From the NCBI GenBank assembly GCA_964460115.1, contig CAYWPR010000007.1:60964-124963 (forward strand): a stretch of DNA of 64,000 nt. Direction: 5' to 3'. Each line of letters starts with the position of its first letter. Position 1 is the stretch's first letter. Both the position numbers and the translations under genes were made by a program. Positions 54,801 through 62,522 of the stretch are shown piece by piece. The stretch comes from JAEUJZ01 sp964460115 (GTDB taxonomy: Bacteria > Myxococcota_A > Polyangia > Palsa-1104 > JAEUJZ01). The notes below the pieces were generated by a model. The model saw nothing but the letters and a program-made list of their open reading frames with translations, was not told the origin of the DNA and searched no databases.

Positions 54801-54871
54801 CGCTTGTGGAACGCGCAGCGCGCGAACTTGCGGCTTTTATGGCAAGCCACCGACTTGCCTCCGTGCCATGA
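51824..54871 (+). CDS. Ser/Thr protein kinase with N-terminal anti-sigma-like zinc finger and helical repeats
   Basis: The 1015-residue protein starts with a ZAS-like zinc motif (C3, then H28-x3-C32-x2-C35), as in anti-sigma factors. A complete Hanks kinase domain follows (about 85-345) with GAGAMGVVYAA, VAIKLL, HRDFKPDN (near 201) and VMDFGLAV (near 221). A transmembrane helix lies at about 370-392, and a long TPR/MalT-like repeat region runs to the end. The next gene, 4 bp downstream, encodes a sigma factor. The fusion therefore probably binds or phosphorylates that sigma factor in response to an envelope signal. No good ribosome-binding site is visible. Confidence 0.9.
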   Translation: MNCPNENTLAWFVQGQLQGSKLAELEVHLDSCTDCLAVVGTAARRSEARGEFAGEIQSAVGFSADDGERPAQKVGRGTMLGRYVVTGNIGAGAMGVVYAAYDPELDRQVAIKLLSPRIVHVEGSARLQREAQVLARLSHPNVVAVYDVGEFSGQLFIAMELVSGQTLSAWLRTAPRRWDAILDVFMQVGAGLQAAHDAEIIHRDFKPDNALIDTAGRVRVMDFGLAVTAPQPVAEPVEKANADMAASPNPELLLYTDSGALIGTPYYMAPEQLLGRPASVQSDVYAFCVSLFEGLYGMRPFAAADLRSLRQQKEQTLVRTPPAHVARRVPTWLRRIILRGLSADSAARFPSVAAVLAELRLRRRRLRTLSIGGLSLGVLALVIGITFFYTRAKTADAALCAGANRHLRGVWNSATQAKLERNLGPKVWPRVSQRLQHYVTDWLDQHRAACLATQRYHEQSEHVFEARMSCLESRRRALSTAIELFVSDLELRSRAEEIAAKLPAMDDCADVERAVRSEALPEDPALRAEIRELRAALQGAQVFVNARRLTDAEQAARALEPRVHAVADFATSALYYSLRGATTYYAGEGAAADKLMAEAASAAVAAGRADLLARASSFLAHINCGPLQRPEQGLTWSKLATAALANWGIPNDDIGSIASILARTMAGCQRRLGRLPEALLAARQAVALAKKYPQAVRSDVNIALGLEQVGLTLFHQHNYAEAEAALREALAALAAQPDDHNKSIAAGISAALANSLHAHGHSAEAVPLLAEAVADEERKQRPNLPNLINRLINLCNVQTSLGQFAAADTHCRRAIALRTSTSAHSALDLAIDRVSLAELLRRQGHLRAAAAQMVLARPAILKASDASAADLLNVSGLILRDQGKWQAALTEHRLALSILDKVGGFDDSQRTIHLVGIGECLLKQDKSAAAVATLRRALSLVRAGEIEPYTAPSGRAWLAMALWNHAEASHDATARAEALALFAQAQREFAPLPLVERAARELAAFMASHRLASVP

Positions 54872-54875
54872 ATAA

Positions 54876-55736
54876 GTGGCGAAAACGATGAGAAATGGTG
54901 ACGCCAGCGATTCAAACCAAGCCTTTTTGGCCGCTCGCCTTGAGCACGCCGAAATCGCTGCGCCGCTAGATGGATTTGTTCAATTCGTCAAAAGCAAGCG
55001 GCTCTTGGCACTCGCAGAAAATGAGGCATCTCTTGGCAACCTGCAGCTTGCGGATTTGTACATCGCTTTTGCGGCGCTAAGCGGCGTGCCTGGTGCGGTA
55101 GCGCGGCTGCGCAAGCTTTACGCATCGGAGATCACCTACGCGTACAATCGCATTCGACCGGCAGGCTTAACCGCAGAGGATGCCGAGCAGATGGTTTGGG
55201 AACGCTTGCTGACTACGCCTGCGGGCAGGGCAGCGGCAGAGCCGTCTGCCCGCTTGGCTTCCTATAGCGGCCGCGGCCGTCTGAATGTCTTTGTGCGCGT
55301 GACGGCAACCCGCCTCCTTATCAATGCGGCGCGCGATCGCGTCGAGGGCCGGCGCATCGTTGCCGCGCACGAAGCAGCCATGGCCACCGCCATGGCCGCA
55401 ACGCCCGCAGGGCAACTCGATATGCTTATCGAGCAAGAATATCAAACCGCGTTTCTCACCGCGGTGAAGGCGGCAGTTGGCAAGCTTAGGACGCGGCAGC
55501 GCATGCTTTTGCGCTGTCAGTTCACGCAGCAGCTTAGCATCGATGAAATCGGAACGATGTACGGTGTACACAGGGCTACTGCCGCGCGCTGGCTAGGGGA
55601 TATACGGCAGCAGATCCTTGCCGAAACACGACGACACTTGCGGAACCAGTTGGGACTGTCTAGTGATGCCGTGGAAAGTATTCTGAAGCATCCGCACAGA
55701 TCTTTAGACCAAAGCCTTTCTTCGCTATTTTTGTAG
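54876..55736 (+). CDS. RNA polymerase sigma factor (sigma-70 family, ECF-like)
   Basis: The 286-residue protein has sigma region 2 (YASEITYAYNRIRP through AEQMVWERLL, about 90-125) and region 4 with a helix-turn-helix (LRTRQRMLLR, then IDEIGTMYGVHRATAARWL, about 205-250). It has an N-terminal extension of about 85 residues and no region 1.1 or 3, as in ECF-type factors found with kinases in myxobacteria. It starts 4 bp after the ZAS-kinase stop (GTG at 54876; ATG at 54888 is an alternative), so the two are translationally coupled. Its target promoters are unknown; autoregulation is plausible. The stop codon lies in a terminator hairpin. Confidence 0.85.
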   Translation: MAKTMRNGDASDSNQAFLAARLEHAEIAAPLDGFVQFVKSKRLLALAENEASLGNLQLADLYIAFAALSGVPGAVARLRKLYASEITYAYNRIRPAGLTAEDAEQMVWERLLTTPAGRAAAEPSARLASYSGRGRLNVFVRVTATRLLINAARDRVEGRRIVAAHEAAMATAMAATPAGQLDMLIEQEYQTAFLTAVKAAVGKLRTRQRMLLRCQFTQQLSIDEIGTMYGVHRATAARWLGDIRQQILAETRRHLRNQLGLSSDAVESILKHPHRSLDQSLSSLFL

Positions 55737-55767
55737 AAGCGCAACGCGTTTTGCGCGCGCTTCTACA
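55732..55767. terminator. Bidirectional hairpin terminator between sigma factor and Ig-repeat lipoprotein
   Basis: TGTAGAAGCGC (55732-55742) and GCGCTTCTACA (55757-55767) are perfectly complementary over 11 bp with a 14-nt loop. The stem contains the sigma-factor stop codon TAG. It sits between convergent genes; neither side has a T-tract after the stem. Confidence 0.65.
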
Positions 55768-55778
55768 GCGCTGCGCGA

Positions 55779-58376
55779 TTAGGGAATGCGTTTTTGAATC
55801 ATTCCATTTAGTCCGACCGCCCAGATGTTGCGGGCATCGCTTCCCCAGATTCCCTGTAGCAAAGTAGCACCGATCATGTACTCGGGTTTCCAGGCGCTGC
55901 CGTTCCGCTTTAGGACTCCATAGCTTCCGCCTATCGCCCAAACGTTGTTGGCGTCAGTTCCCCATACATTGTAAAGGTTGGTGATGGCGCCGAGGTCCTC
56001 GGCATTCCATGTGGATCCGTTCCACTTCCAGATTCGACTGCCAGATCCAACGGCCCAGATGTTGCGGGCGTCACTTCCCCAGACAGCATGCAAGCTCTCG
56101 TCAATTCCGGTGAGCTGCTGGTGCCAGGCGCTACCGTCCCAGTTTACGATCTGGCCCCCTAGGTCGTGGTCCCATCCAACGGCCCAGACGCTGCTTGTGC
56201 TACTTCCCCAAATGTTGCTCAGAGAACCGTTGAAATTGGTTTGCGGATACCAAGCTCGGCCATCCCACTTCAAGATCGTAGTGGTTGCGCCATCTCGTAC
56301 AGTGGCCCAGACGTTGTTGGCGTCGATTCCCCAAACATCCATGATGTCGCCGCTAACGCCGCTAGGCTGCGGCCGCCAAGATGCACCGTCCCATTTTAGG
56401 ATGAGCCCGGCCGCTCCGACTGCCCAAATATTGCGGGCGCTAGTGCCCCAGACGGCATAAAGATCCTGAGTCGTGCCGCTCGGCTGCAGTCGCCAAAAGC
56501 TGCCGTTCCAAGTATCGACGGCACCATGCGCGCCAACGGCCCAGACATGCGACGCGTCACTGCCCCAGATGGCGTAAAGATGCTGTGTGGTTCCGCTCGA
56601 TTGTACGTTCCAGGCGCCCACGCAGACGGTCAGCACCGTTTGGTCGGACAGACCATTTATTCGCCCGGTGACGGTCGCTTGTCCCTCGCTCAATCCACGC
56701 ACAATTCCTATGCTATCTATCGATGCTACTCCGCTTTGCGGTGGCACGTCCGCAATATTCCAGGTTGCCGAAGCCGTCACATCTTGACGGCTTCCGTCCG
56801 AAAATACGCCCACCAATGTAAACATCATCGAGTTTCCCACCGCGACAAGCGGAGTCGCCGGATGAAGTTCCACCGCCGTCAGTACCGCTGGGGTCACCGT
56901 CAAAACCGAGGTCGCGCTACGCCCCGCAAACGTCGCCGTGATTCGCGCTTGTCCTATATGTTTGCCAAACGCCAGCCCGGTACCATCTACCGATGCCACA
57001 TCCGTTCCGGGCGCGATGTCTGCCACCATCCAGACCGCCTGCCTGCTTACATCCTGCGTACTGCCATCCGAGAAGCGGCCTGTCGCCGTAAGCTGCACGC
57101 TGGTTCCGCTGGCCGTTGCTGCGCCGCTTGGTCCGACGGCTAGCCCCGTCAGCACGGCCGGCGTTACGGTCAGCGTCGTCTGCGCGCTTAGCCCCATGTA
57201 CGTCACACGAATGCTCGACTGCCCTTCATTTCTAGCCACCGCCACCCCAGCGCTATTGATAGAGGCAACCCCGGTGCCAGGGGCCACGTCCGTCGCCGTC
57301 CAGCTTGCCTCGGTGCTAAGCTCTTGCTGACTGCCATCTGAAAAATGCGCTGTAGCAATGAATTCGAGGCTTGTTCCCTTGGCGATGGAGGGACTAGGCG
57401 GTCGAAGCTCTATTGAGCGCAGCGTTGCACGGATCACCGTAAGACAAGTGGTGTCGCTTTTTCCTAGATAGGTGGCCGTAATGCTGGCGCGGCCAACGTT
57501 TGTCGCCGTGGCGACACCTTGGGTGCTGATAGACGCGATACCGATACCTGGCGCAATATCAGAGACACCCCAGCTCGCGACATTTGTAACATCTAGTCTG
57601 CTGCCATCGCTAAACACCGCTGTGGCGACAAACTGCTGCCGGCTGCCAAGCACCAATAGCGGCAGGTCGGGACTTAGCGCGATCTCGGCCAGCGCCGCAT
57701 GCGTAACGGTCAGTATGGTTGTACCGACCTGGCCCATAAGCGACGCAGCCACGAGGGCCTTGCCTTCGTTTTCGCCTTTTACCTGGCCCAGGGCATTGAT
57801 GCTGGCGACATTTCTAGATGGGGCCACGTCGGTAATACTCCAAGCGGCCGAGCGCGTGACATCCTGGCTGCTGCCATCGGAAAATGTAGCGATGGCGGAA
57901 AATGCCGAATCCGCCCCCTTGGCAATGGAGGGATTGCTGGGACTTATGCTGATGGTTGAAAGGGTCGCCGCTGGGACGGTCAGTATCGTCTGCGCCGTCT
58001 GGCCAAAAAGATCTGCAAAAAGCGTGGCCGCGCCGGGACTTTGCGCGAGCACTTGGCCCGAACCATCCAGCCTGGCCACATTCTGAGATGCGGAAGTCTG
58101 CTCGATATGCCAGTGCACATGGTGGCTTAGGTCTAAAGTGCTGCCGTCCGCAAAACGGCCCCAAGCGGAAAACTGGCCAGCCGTACCGGGAGCAAGATGC
58201 GGTTGGCTATCGTTTAACCATAGCGCGACGAGCGGACTTGCAGGAAGCGGCGCTTTCGCACTTTCGAAATCGCTTTCAGACCCGCTACAGCCATTCATCA
58301 AGACAAGGGCAAGGGCAAGGCCTAAGCCGGCCAGCCAAGATTTGTGGCGAAAAATACGATGTATAGAACCATTCAT
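55779..58376 (-). CDS. Surface lipoprotein with six Ig-like (Big_2) repeats and seven propeller-type repeats
   Basis: The 865-residue protein has a lipoprotein signal (LMNGC, Cys30). Six beta-sandwich repeats of about 85-90 residues follow. Each has the core FSDGSxQDV and ends near TILTV, as in bacterial Ig-like group 2 domains. From about 565 to the end there are seven units with the core VWGSDARNIWAVG and KWDGSAW, each about 39-43 residues, likely a seven-bladed beta-propeller closed by the segment AWNVQSSGTTQ. Such proteins stick out from the cell surface and bind sugars or other proteins. No enzyme site is visible. AAAGGAG precedes its ATG. Confidence 0.9.
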   Translation of the reverse strand: MNGSIHRIFRHKSWLAGLGLALALVLMNGCSGSESDFESAKAPLPASPLVALWLNDSQPHLAPGTAGQFSAWGRFADGSTLDLSHHVHWHIEQTSASQNVARLDGSGQVLAQSPGAATLFADLFGQTAQTILTVPAATLSTISISPSNPSIAKGADSAFSAIATFSDGSSQDVTRSAAWSITDVAPSRNVASINALGQVKGENEGKALVAASLMGQVGTTILTVTHAALAEIALSPDLPLLVLGSRQQFVATAVFSDGSRLDVTNVASWGVSDIAPGIGIASISTQGVATATNVGRASITATYLGKSDTTCLTVIRATLRSIELRPPSPSIAKGTSLEFIATAHFSDGSQQELSTEASWTATDVAPGTGVASINSAGVAVARNEGQSSIRVTYMGLSAQTTLTVTPAVLTGLAVGPSGAATASGTSVQLTATGRFSDGSTQDVSRQAVWMVADIAPGTDVASVDGTGLAFGKHIGQARITATFAGRSATSVLTVTPAVLTAVELHPATPLVAVGNSMMFTLVGVFSDGSRQDVTASATWNIADVPPQSGVASIDSIGIVRGLSEGQATVTGRINGLSDQTVLTVCVGAWNVQSSGTTQHLYAIWGSDASHVWAVGAHGAVDTWNGSFWRLQPSGTTQDLYAVWGTSARNIWAVGAAGLILKWDGASWRPQPSGVSGDIMDVWGIDANNVWATVRDGATTTILKWDGRAWYPQTNFNGSLSNIWGSSTSSVWAVGWDHDLGGQIVNWDGSAWHQQLTGIDESLHAVWGSDARNIWAVGSGSRIWKWNGSTWNAEDLGAITNLYNVWGTDANNVWAIGGSYGVLKRNGSAWKPEYMIGATLLQGIWGSDARNIWAVGLNGMIQKRIP

Positions 58377-58442
58377 GCGTCTTTACTCCTTTTAGCGCCG
58401 GAGATTTGCCAAAGAGCCGGCGCCATAGACGCTAAAGACAGG

Positions 58443-58459
58443 GACTGCGAGCCGCAGTC
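58443..58459. terminator. Hairpin between the small-gene trio and the Ig-repeat gene
   Basis: GACTGC-gagcc-GCAGTC, a perfect 6-bp stem, followed on the plus strand by a run of six T six bases on. On the minus strand it lies 40 bases after the stop of the 158-residue gene. Confidence 0.45.
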
Positions 58460-58498
58460 GCAGAATTTTTTCGATGGGAGAGCTTTTTTTGAGGTCTG

Positions 58499-58975
58499 TT
58501 ACTGCACTGCGGTATCTTTTGCGAGCTCGTCGTAAAAAGCGTCGCTCATCAGGTAAAACGCCCACAGCTTCTCGACGGGGGTAATACCGCGCCGCTGCTG
58601 AAACTTGACGAGATCGTCGAACTCGCCGTCGTACCAGCCCCACAGGAAGCGGGCGCGAAACACGTCGAGCCGGCGCGCGAAAAGCTCGGCCACCGCTTCC
58701 TCAAGCTCCGCGTCGTCAAACTCCTCGATGAGCGCCTCGGCCTCGTCGATAAGCTCACCCAGGTAGGCCAGGCCCTTCTTAGTAAGCGCGTAGCGGTGAA
58801 GTTTCTTGGGAATCTCGATGAGTCCCTCGTTCACGAGCTCCTGCAGAATGTCCTCAAGCGGCGATAGCTCGGCAGGCAAAAGGACGGGCATCGGCTCGCC
58901 GCCGTCCTCCGCTTTGAGGTCCATCTTCTTGAGTACATAAAGACCCGCGTAAAAGAGCTTCTGATCATGATCCAT
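58499..58975 (-). CDS. Acidic helical protein of unknown function (158 aa)
   Basis: I do not recognise the family. The product is acidic, mostly helical and has no signal peptide. The N-terminal part (about 1-75) resembles a winged-helix-like segment, including RYALTKKGLAYLGEL, which could bind DNA or protein; this is weak. The rest has a run of Glu/Asp and ends YDELAKDTAVQ. 18 of its 19 Glu codons are GAG, unlike the mixed usage of flanking genes. It is the third gene of a tight minus-strand trio, 12 bp after the 165-residue gene. Confidence 0.75.
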   Translation of the reverse strand: MDHDQKLFYAGLYVLKKMDLKAEDGGEPMPVLLPAELSPLEDILQELVNEGLIEIPKKLHRYALTKKGLAYLGELIDEAEALIEEFDDAELEEAVAELFARRLDVFRARFLWGWYDGEFDDLVKFQQRRGITPVEKLWAFYLMSDAFYDELAKDTAVQ

Positions 58976-58987
58976 GAAGGCGAATCC

Positions 58988-59485
58988 TTATTCGGCGGTG
59001 CGCCAGACGTCGGCAACAAGGTGCAGCTCGCGTCCTTGCCGCCAGGAGTCCACGTCGCCGTGGCCATAATACATAGGAATGTCGAGCGCGTCCGCCGGCC
59101 GGCCGAGGCACGCACGATGAGGGTTACAGAGGGCGAGCACGATTGCGCGCTCTGCGCCGCGCAGCCGTGGCAGCCAGCGTGCAAGGAAGTCCGAAAGGAG
59201 CACGGTGACAGAGTAGTCCTTCGCCACCTCATCGACGAAAAACTCGAGTTCGATGTCGCGATCGAGAAGCGGCGGGGCCGCGGTCGAATGGAGAGCGAGG
59301 AGCAGGACCTCCTCTACTTTGCGCATATCGCCGCTTCTTGTCTCGAGCCACAGGCGCGGGACGTGCGCAAAGCCGTAGCCGGTGTACTCGAGATCAAGCC
59401 CATCGCGCTTCACATCAAGGTGGAGGAGGTCAAGGACTTTGCGCTCGTGAAACGGTAGGTCGGCGATGGCGCGGATGGGGTGCAT
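58988..59485 (-). CDS. Hypothetical cytoplasmic protein (165 aa)
   Basis: I do not recognise a family. The 165-residue protein has no signal peptide, membrane helix or obvious catalytic motif. Its composition is ordinary (Leu, Asp, Arg and Val rich) and it has a few aromatic motifs, such as MYYGHGDVDSW near residue 137. It sits in the middle of the trio, 18 bp after the lipoprotein gene and 12 bp before the 158-residue gene, and shares the GAG/CTC/GAC-rich codon usage. The ATG at 59485 is the first start in frame after the lipoprotein stop. Confidence 0.72.
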   Translation of the reverse strand: MHPIRAIADLPFHERKVLDLLHLDVKRDGLDLEYTGYGFAHVPRLWLETRSGDMRKVEEVLLLALHSTAAPPLLDRDIELEFFVDEVAKDYSVTVLLSDFLARWLPRLRGAERAIVLALCNPHRACLGRPADALDIPMYYGHGDVDSWRQGRELHLVADVWRTAE

Positions 59486-59503
59486 TGCCGTGGGTGAGGC
59501 CGA

Positions 59504-60229
59504 CTACGAGGTGAGCTTTATTGGTCGGGCGGCGCGATTTCGCGGCGCGATGCCGAAGCGGCTGCCGCCGGAGCGACCAGAGAACACGCCGCTGCCACCA
59601 GCGCGATTGTACTGGCGCCCGGTGCTCGACGCCTTGAAAGGCGAGAAGCGGCTGGGGTTTGCCGCGCGGTATGACTGCCGATGCAGGTGAAGGTCGCTGA
59701 CGCGCGCCAAGTTGGTCGTGTACGGCTGCGTATAAACCGGAATGTAGCGCGGCGAAAAGGCGCTTGAAAGCATGGAGCCCAGCATCATGCCCGACGCAAT
59801 GCTGAGCAGCGGCGAGTGATAGCCGTAGTATGGGCCATATCCCTGCACCTGATACTGACCAGTGCCTTCGCCGGTGAGGTTGCGCTGAATCGTGAAGATC
59901 TTCTCGCCCTCGTCGACCGAACCGCTGGTGTTCTTGTCGAAAAAGCCGGTCACGACCTGCGTCTTATTGTCGAGATCCTTGACCGAGATGCTAATGAGCT
60001 CTTTCCCTTCATAGATCTCGTTCACGCGCTTTTCAAAGTCCTCGGGCCCCTCCGCGAGCTTGTATGCTTCGTTCACCTTGTCCCAATCAATTCGAACGTT
60101 CGTGTTCTCCGTGGTGACCCAGCGGCCTTGTCCTCGGCCGCCGCTGTCGCAGCCAATGACCGCGAGCGGAGCCGTCGCAAACAGGGCGGTGGCGAGCCCA
60201 GAAGCGAAGAAGTGGCGTACTTTTCTCAC
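59504..60229 (-). CDS. Small lipoprotein of unknown function (first gene of the trio)
   Basis: The 241-residue product starts at a GTG at 60229 with AAGGA 10 bases before it; the longer frame from 60295 would overlap the epimerase gene. A lipoprotein signal ends in VIGC. The mature protein has a charged domain (about 35-110, WDKVNEAYKLAEGPEDFEKR and related) and a Tyr/Gly/Pro-rich stretch (VQGYGPYYGYHSP, with a GMMLGSM helix). An Arg/Ser/Gly-rich, probably disordered tail follows. I do not recognise a family. It follows the epimerase gene by 31 bp but has different codon usage. Confidence 0.75.
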   Translation of the reverse strand: MRKVRHFFASGLATALFATAPLAVIGCDSGGRGQGRWVTTENTNVRIDWDKVNEAYKLAEGPEDFEKRVNEIYEGKELISISVKDLDNKTQVVTGFFDKNTSGSVDEGEKIFTIQRNLTGEGTGQYQVQGYGPYYGYHSPLLSIASGMMLGSMLSSAFSPRYIPVYTQPYTTNLARVSDLHLHRQSYRAANPSRFSPFKASSTGRQYNRAGGSGVFSGRSGGSRFGIAPRNRAARPIKLTS

Positions 60230-60260
60230 TATTTCTATGTCCTTTCGTAGGTCCCTGGAA

Positions 60261-61373
60261 CTAGCGCAATCGATCCACGGCCTGCCAGTATTCATAACTT
60301 AGGCGCATTCCTTCGGCGAGGGAATAAGGCGCGGCATAGCCAAAATCACGAGCGGCTTTGGCAGCGGAAAAAGTATAGGTGGCGCGGGCCAAAGTCAGGG
60401 TCGCTGGACGCAATTGTCCAAGCGGACCAAGATAGCGGGTCAGCTTGCCCTGAGAGAATTTGGCAACGGCTTCTGACAGCGATGCCGCCCAAGCCAGCGG
60501 CCTTGTCGGCATGATTCGAGACTTATGCCCCCACAGGCTGCGAAACTGCGCATGAAACTCCACCACAGAGGGCATGCATTCCATTTGCACAATGAAATAG
60601 GCGCTTCCGGCTACTTTCGAATTTGGCTGCAAGGACCGATCTAGACCAAGCAGTGCATGCACAACATTTTCGACGTAAATAAAGTCGATGATGTTTTTCG
60701 GGGTGCAAAGGTTGGGAGTATTTTTCGCGATCATGCGTGACAAGAGCTGATCCCGCGGCCCAAAAAGTCCGCCGACTCGAATCGCTGCCGTCAAAAGCTG
60801 CCCCGATTCACCGGCGTTTTGTCGATCTTCGCTTGGCCTTCGCAGATGCGGGGTGCCGCTTGCCATGAGCACCCGCTGTTCGGCCAAAATCTTTGTCGCA
60901 ATATAGTGGCAAAGATAGGGCGGCCGCGCGTAGGGATGCTCCTCGTCAGCGTTAATCAGCGGTGCCTGCAAAATGTCATGATTTACGGTGACGGTCGAGC
61001 TGCTTACAAACAGTAGCTGCTTTACGCCGGCGGCTACACAGCCATCGATGACATTTTGCGTTCCCTTTACGTTGACCGCAAAAAGGGGTTCATATTCAAA
61101 GTCCAGGCGGGCCCAATAGTTCACCATCGCCGCAGTATGAAATACTGTATCGATTCCCTGGCAGGCGCGGGCGACTTGCTCGGCATTGGTAATGTCGCCG
61201 CGGTAATAGCGCACCTTGCCGGCCGCCTGCTCGGGCGCAAACAGCGGACGGGGCGCCAGGTCGAAGATCGTAATATTGCTTTCGCCGCGCGCCAGCAAAC
61301 CCTCGACAATGTGGCTGCCAAGAAAGCCAAAGCCGCCGATGACAAGATATGCTTTGCCAGTCCGCTCGGTCAT
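60261..61373 (-). CDS. NAD-dependent epimerase/3-beta-hydroxysteroid dehydrogenase-like SDR
   Basis: The 370-residue enzyme has an extended SDR Rossmann fold: GGFGFLGSH near residue 13, DITN near 55, VNVKGTQNV, SSSTVTV, and the catalytic pair YIATK (Tyr/Lys). This is the 3-beta-HSD/epimerase group, which acts on sterols, dihydroflavonols or nucleotide sugars; the substrate is unknown. The ATG at 61373 starts the fold as in relatives; an upstream frame from 61532 would add 53 basic residues of unclear value. It is divergent from the methyltransferase gene. Confidence 0.85.
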   Translation of the reverse strand: MTERTGKAYLVIGGFGFLGSHIVEGLLARGESNITIFDLAPRPLFAPEQAAGKVRYYRGDITNAEQVARACQGIDTVFHTAAMVNYWARLDFEYEPLFAVNVKGTQNVIDGCVAAGVKQLLFVSSSTVTVNHDILQAPLINADEEHPYARPPYLCHYIATKILAEQRVLMASGTPHLRRPSEDRQNAGESGQLLTAAIRVGGLFGPRDQLLSRMIAKNTPNLCTPKNIIDFIYVENVVHALLGLDRSLQPNSKVAGSAYFIVQMECMPSVVEFHAQFRSLWGHKSRIMPTRPLAWAASLSEAVAKFSQGKLTRYLGPLGQLRPATLTLARATYTFSAAKAARDFGYAAPYSLAEGMRLSYEYWQAVDRLR

Positions 61374-61754
61374 GATCCGTGTCGGCGGGGTGCGTAATTC
61401 GGGCGAAATTGAAGCCGCCGATGGGCGACGGTGATCTCGGTGCAGTCTATCGACCTTTTTCCACAGCGAGCCAGCCATTTTAGTGACATGCTTGCTTGGG
61501 GCTGTGCCTTCGAATCTAGTTGTCGTCATCATGAGAAATTTTCCGCGCGCAAAAACGGCCTTTTTGGCACATTGCCACCGTTCACACCACTTTGGCGGCT
61601 ACTTTGGTGCGCGAACTGAAAAAAGACCGTGGTTTCGCTCCAATAGGATTGGCTTACAGTAGAGTACGGCTCGAATCAAGATGCTCGTCCGGTGCTCGTC
61701 GCTCTGCTGCTTGATTCTTGCCAGCGCGCCGCGCGCCTCCTACGCTGCGACTTC
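61374..61754. promoter_or_regulatory. Divergent control region of the epimerase and methyltransferase genes
   Basis: This gene-free stretch of 381 bp holds two perfect palindromes: TGGCA-cat-TGCCA (61565-61577) and CCAAT-agg-ATTGG (61640-61652). Both are plausible operator sites. I could not assign -35/-10 boxes with confidence. The left 160 bp may encode an N-terminal extension of the epimerase. Confidence 0.45.
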
Positions 61755-62480
61755 ATGAAGCACAAGACCGAAGCGCTGGACCGCAATCGTGCCCTTTATG
61801 AGGAAAACGATCTGTGGCAGCACTACAGCCTATTTCCACACGATGGCTGGGCCGTGTGGAGCGAGATTGCCCCCTTTTATAAAGGGGCCCGCGCCTTAGA
61901 GATAGGTCCGGGTATGCACCCGCACTTGCCGATCGCGGGAACCTACTTTGTCGATTTATCGACCACTGCGCTGTCCGCGTTGCAGAAACAGGATGGTTAC
62001 TGCCTGCGCGCCACCGCGCCGCTGCCTTTTTTGGATCATAGTTTCGATTTGATCGCCATCTTTGAGGTTTTAGAGCACGTCGCCGACGATGAGGCGCTGC
62101 TCGATGAGCTATTTCGCGTTCTGCGTCCGAATGGAGTTTTGTTCTTTTCGGTACCGATGAATCCAAACTACTTTACTTACTTTGATAAAGTGGCAGGGCA
62201 TCAGCGGCGCTATCGCGGAGACGAACTTCTGTCGAAACTTGCCGCCGCCGGCTTTTGCGTGGATCGAGTTTGCCCGCGTGAGGGCCGCATGGCGCCATGG
62301 TTTGCCGCGATGTTTGGCCTTGGCGCCCGTTATTTGCCGCGTCTGACAGCGCGCGTCGTAAAGCAGCAACTGCCGCGCTTTGCCGGCAAAAAACGCCCTT
62401 GGTACGACGGACAATCGATGGTAGAGGCCGAGCGCAGCGGCGGAGTTTTTGCTCGAGCAAAAAAGATCGTTCACAGTTGA
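61755..62480 (+). CDS. Class I SAM-dependent methyltransferase
   Basis: The 241-residue enzyme has methyltransferase motif I ALEIGPGMHPHL, the acidic loop DLSTTAL (motif II), LIAIFEVLEHVADD (motif IV region) and VLRPNGVLFFSVP (motif V), the type-11 pattern. A C-terminal segment KRPWYDGQSMVEAE follows. It transfers a methyl group from S-adenosylmethionine; the acceptor is unknown, with lipid-like or small-molecule substrates most common in this group. The ATG at 61755 has no clear ribosome-binding site; an upstream GTG (61692) is a less likely start. Confidence 0.87.
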   Translation: MKHKTEALDRNRALYEENDLWQHYSLFPHDGWAVWSEIAPFYKGARALEIGPGMHPHLPIAGTYFVDLSTTALSALQKQDGYCLRATAPLPFLDHSFDLIAIFEVLEHVADDEALLDELFRVLRPNGVLFFSVPMNPNYFTYFDKVAGHQRRYRGDELLSKLAAAGFCVDRVCPREGRMAPWFAAMFGLGARYLPRLTARVVKQQLPRFAGKKRPWYDGQSMVEAERSGGVFARAKKIVHS

Positions 62481-62522
62481 TTGCGCAGTCGAGCAAAAGA
62501 TAATTCTGAATAGGAGTTTTTG

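Noticed and set aside
61374..61532. Longer epimerase starting at 61532
   Set aside because: The added 53 residues are basic and unlike the family; kept only as a possibility in the intergenic entry.
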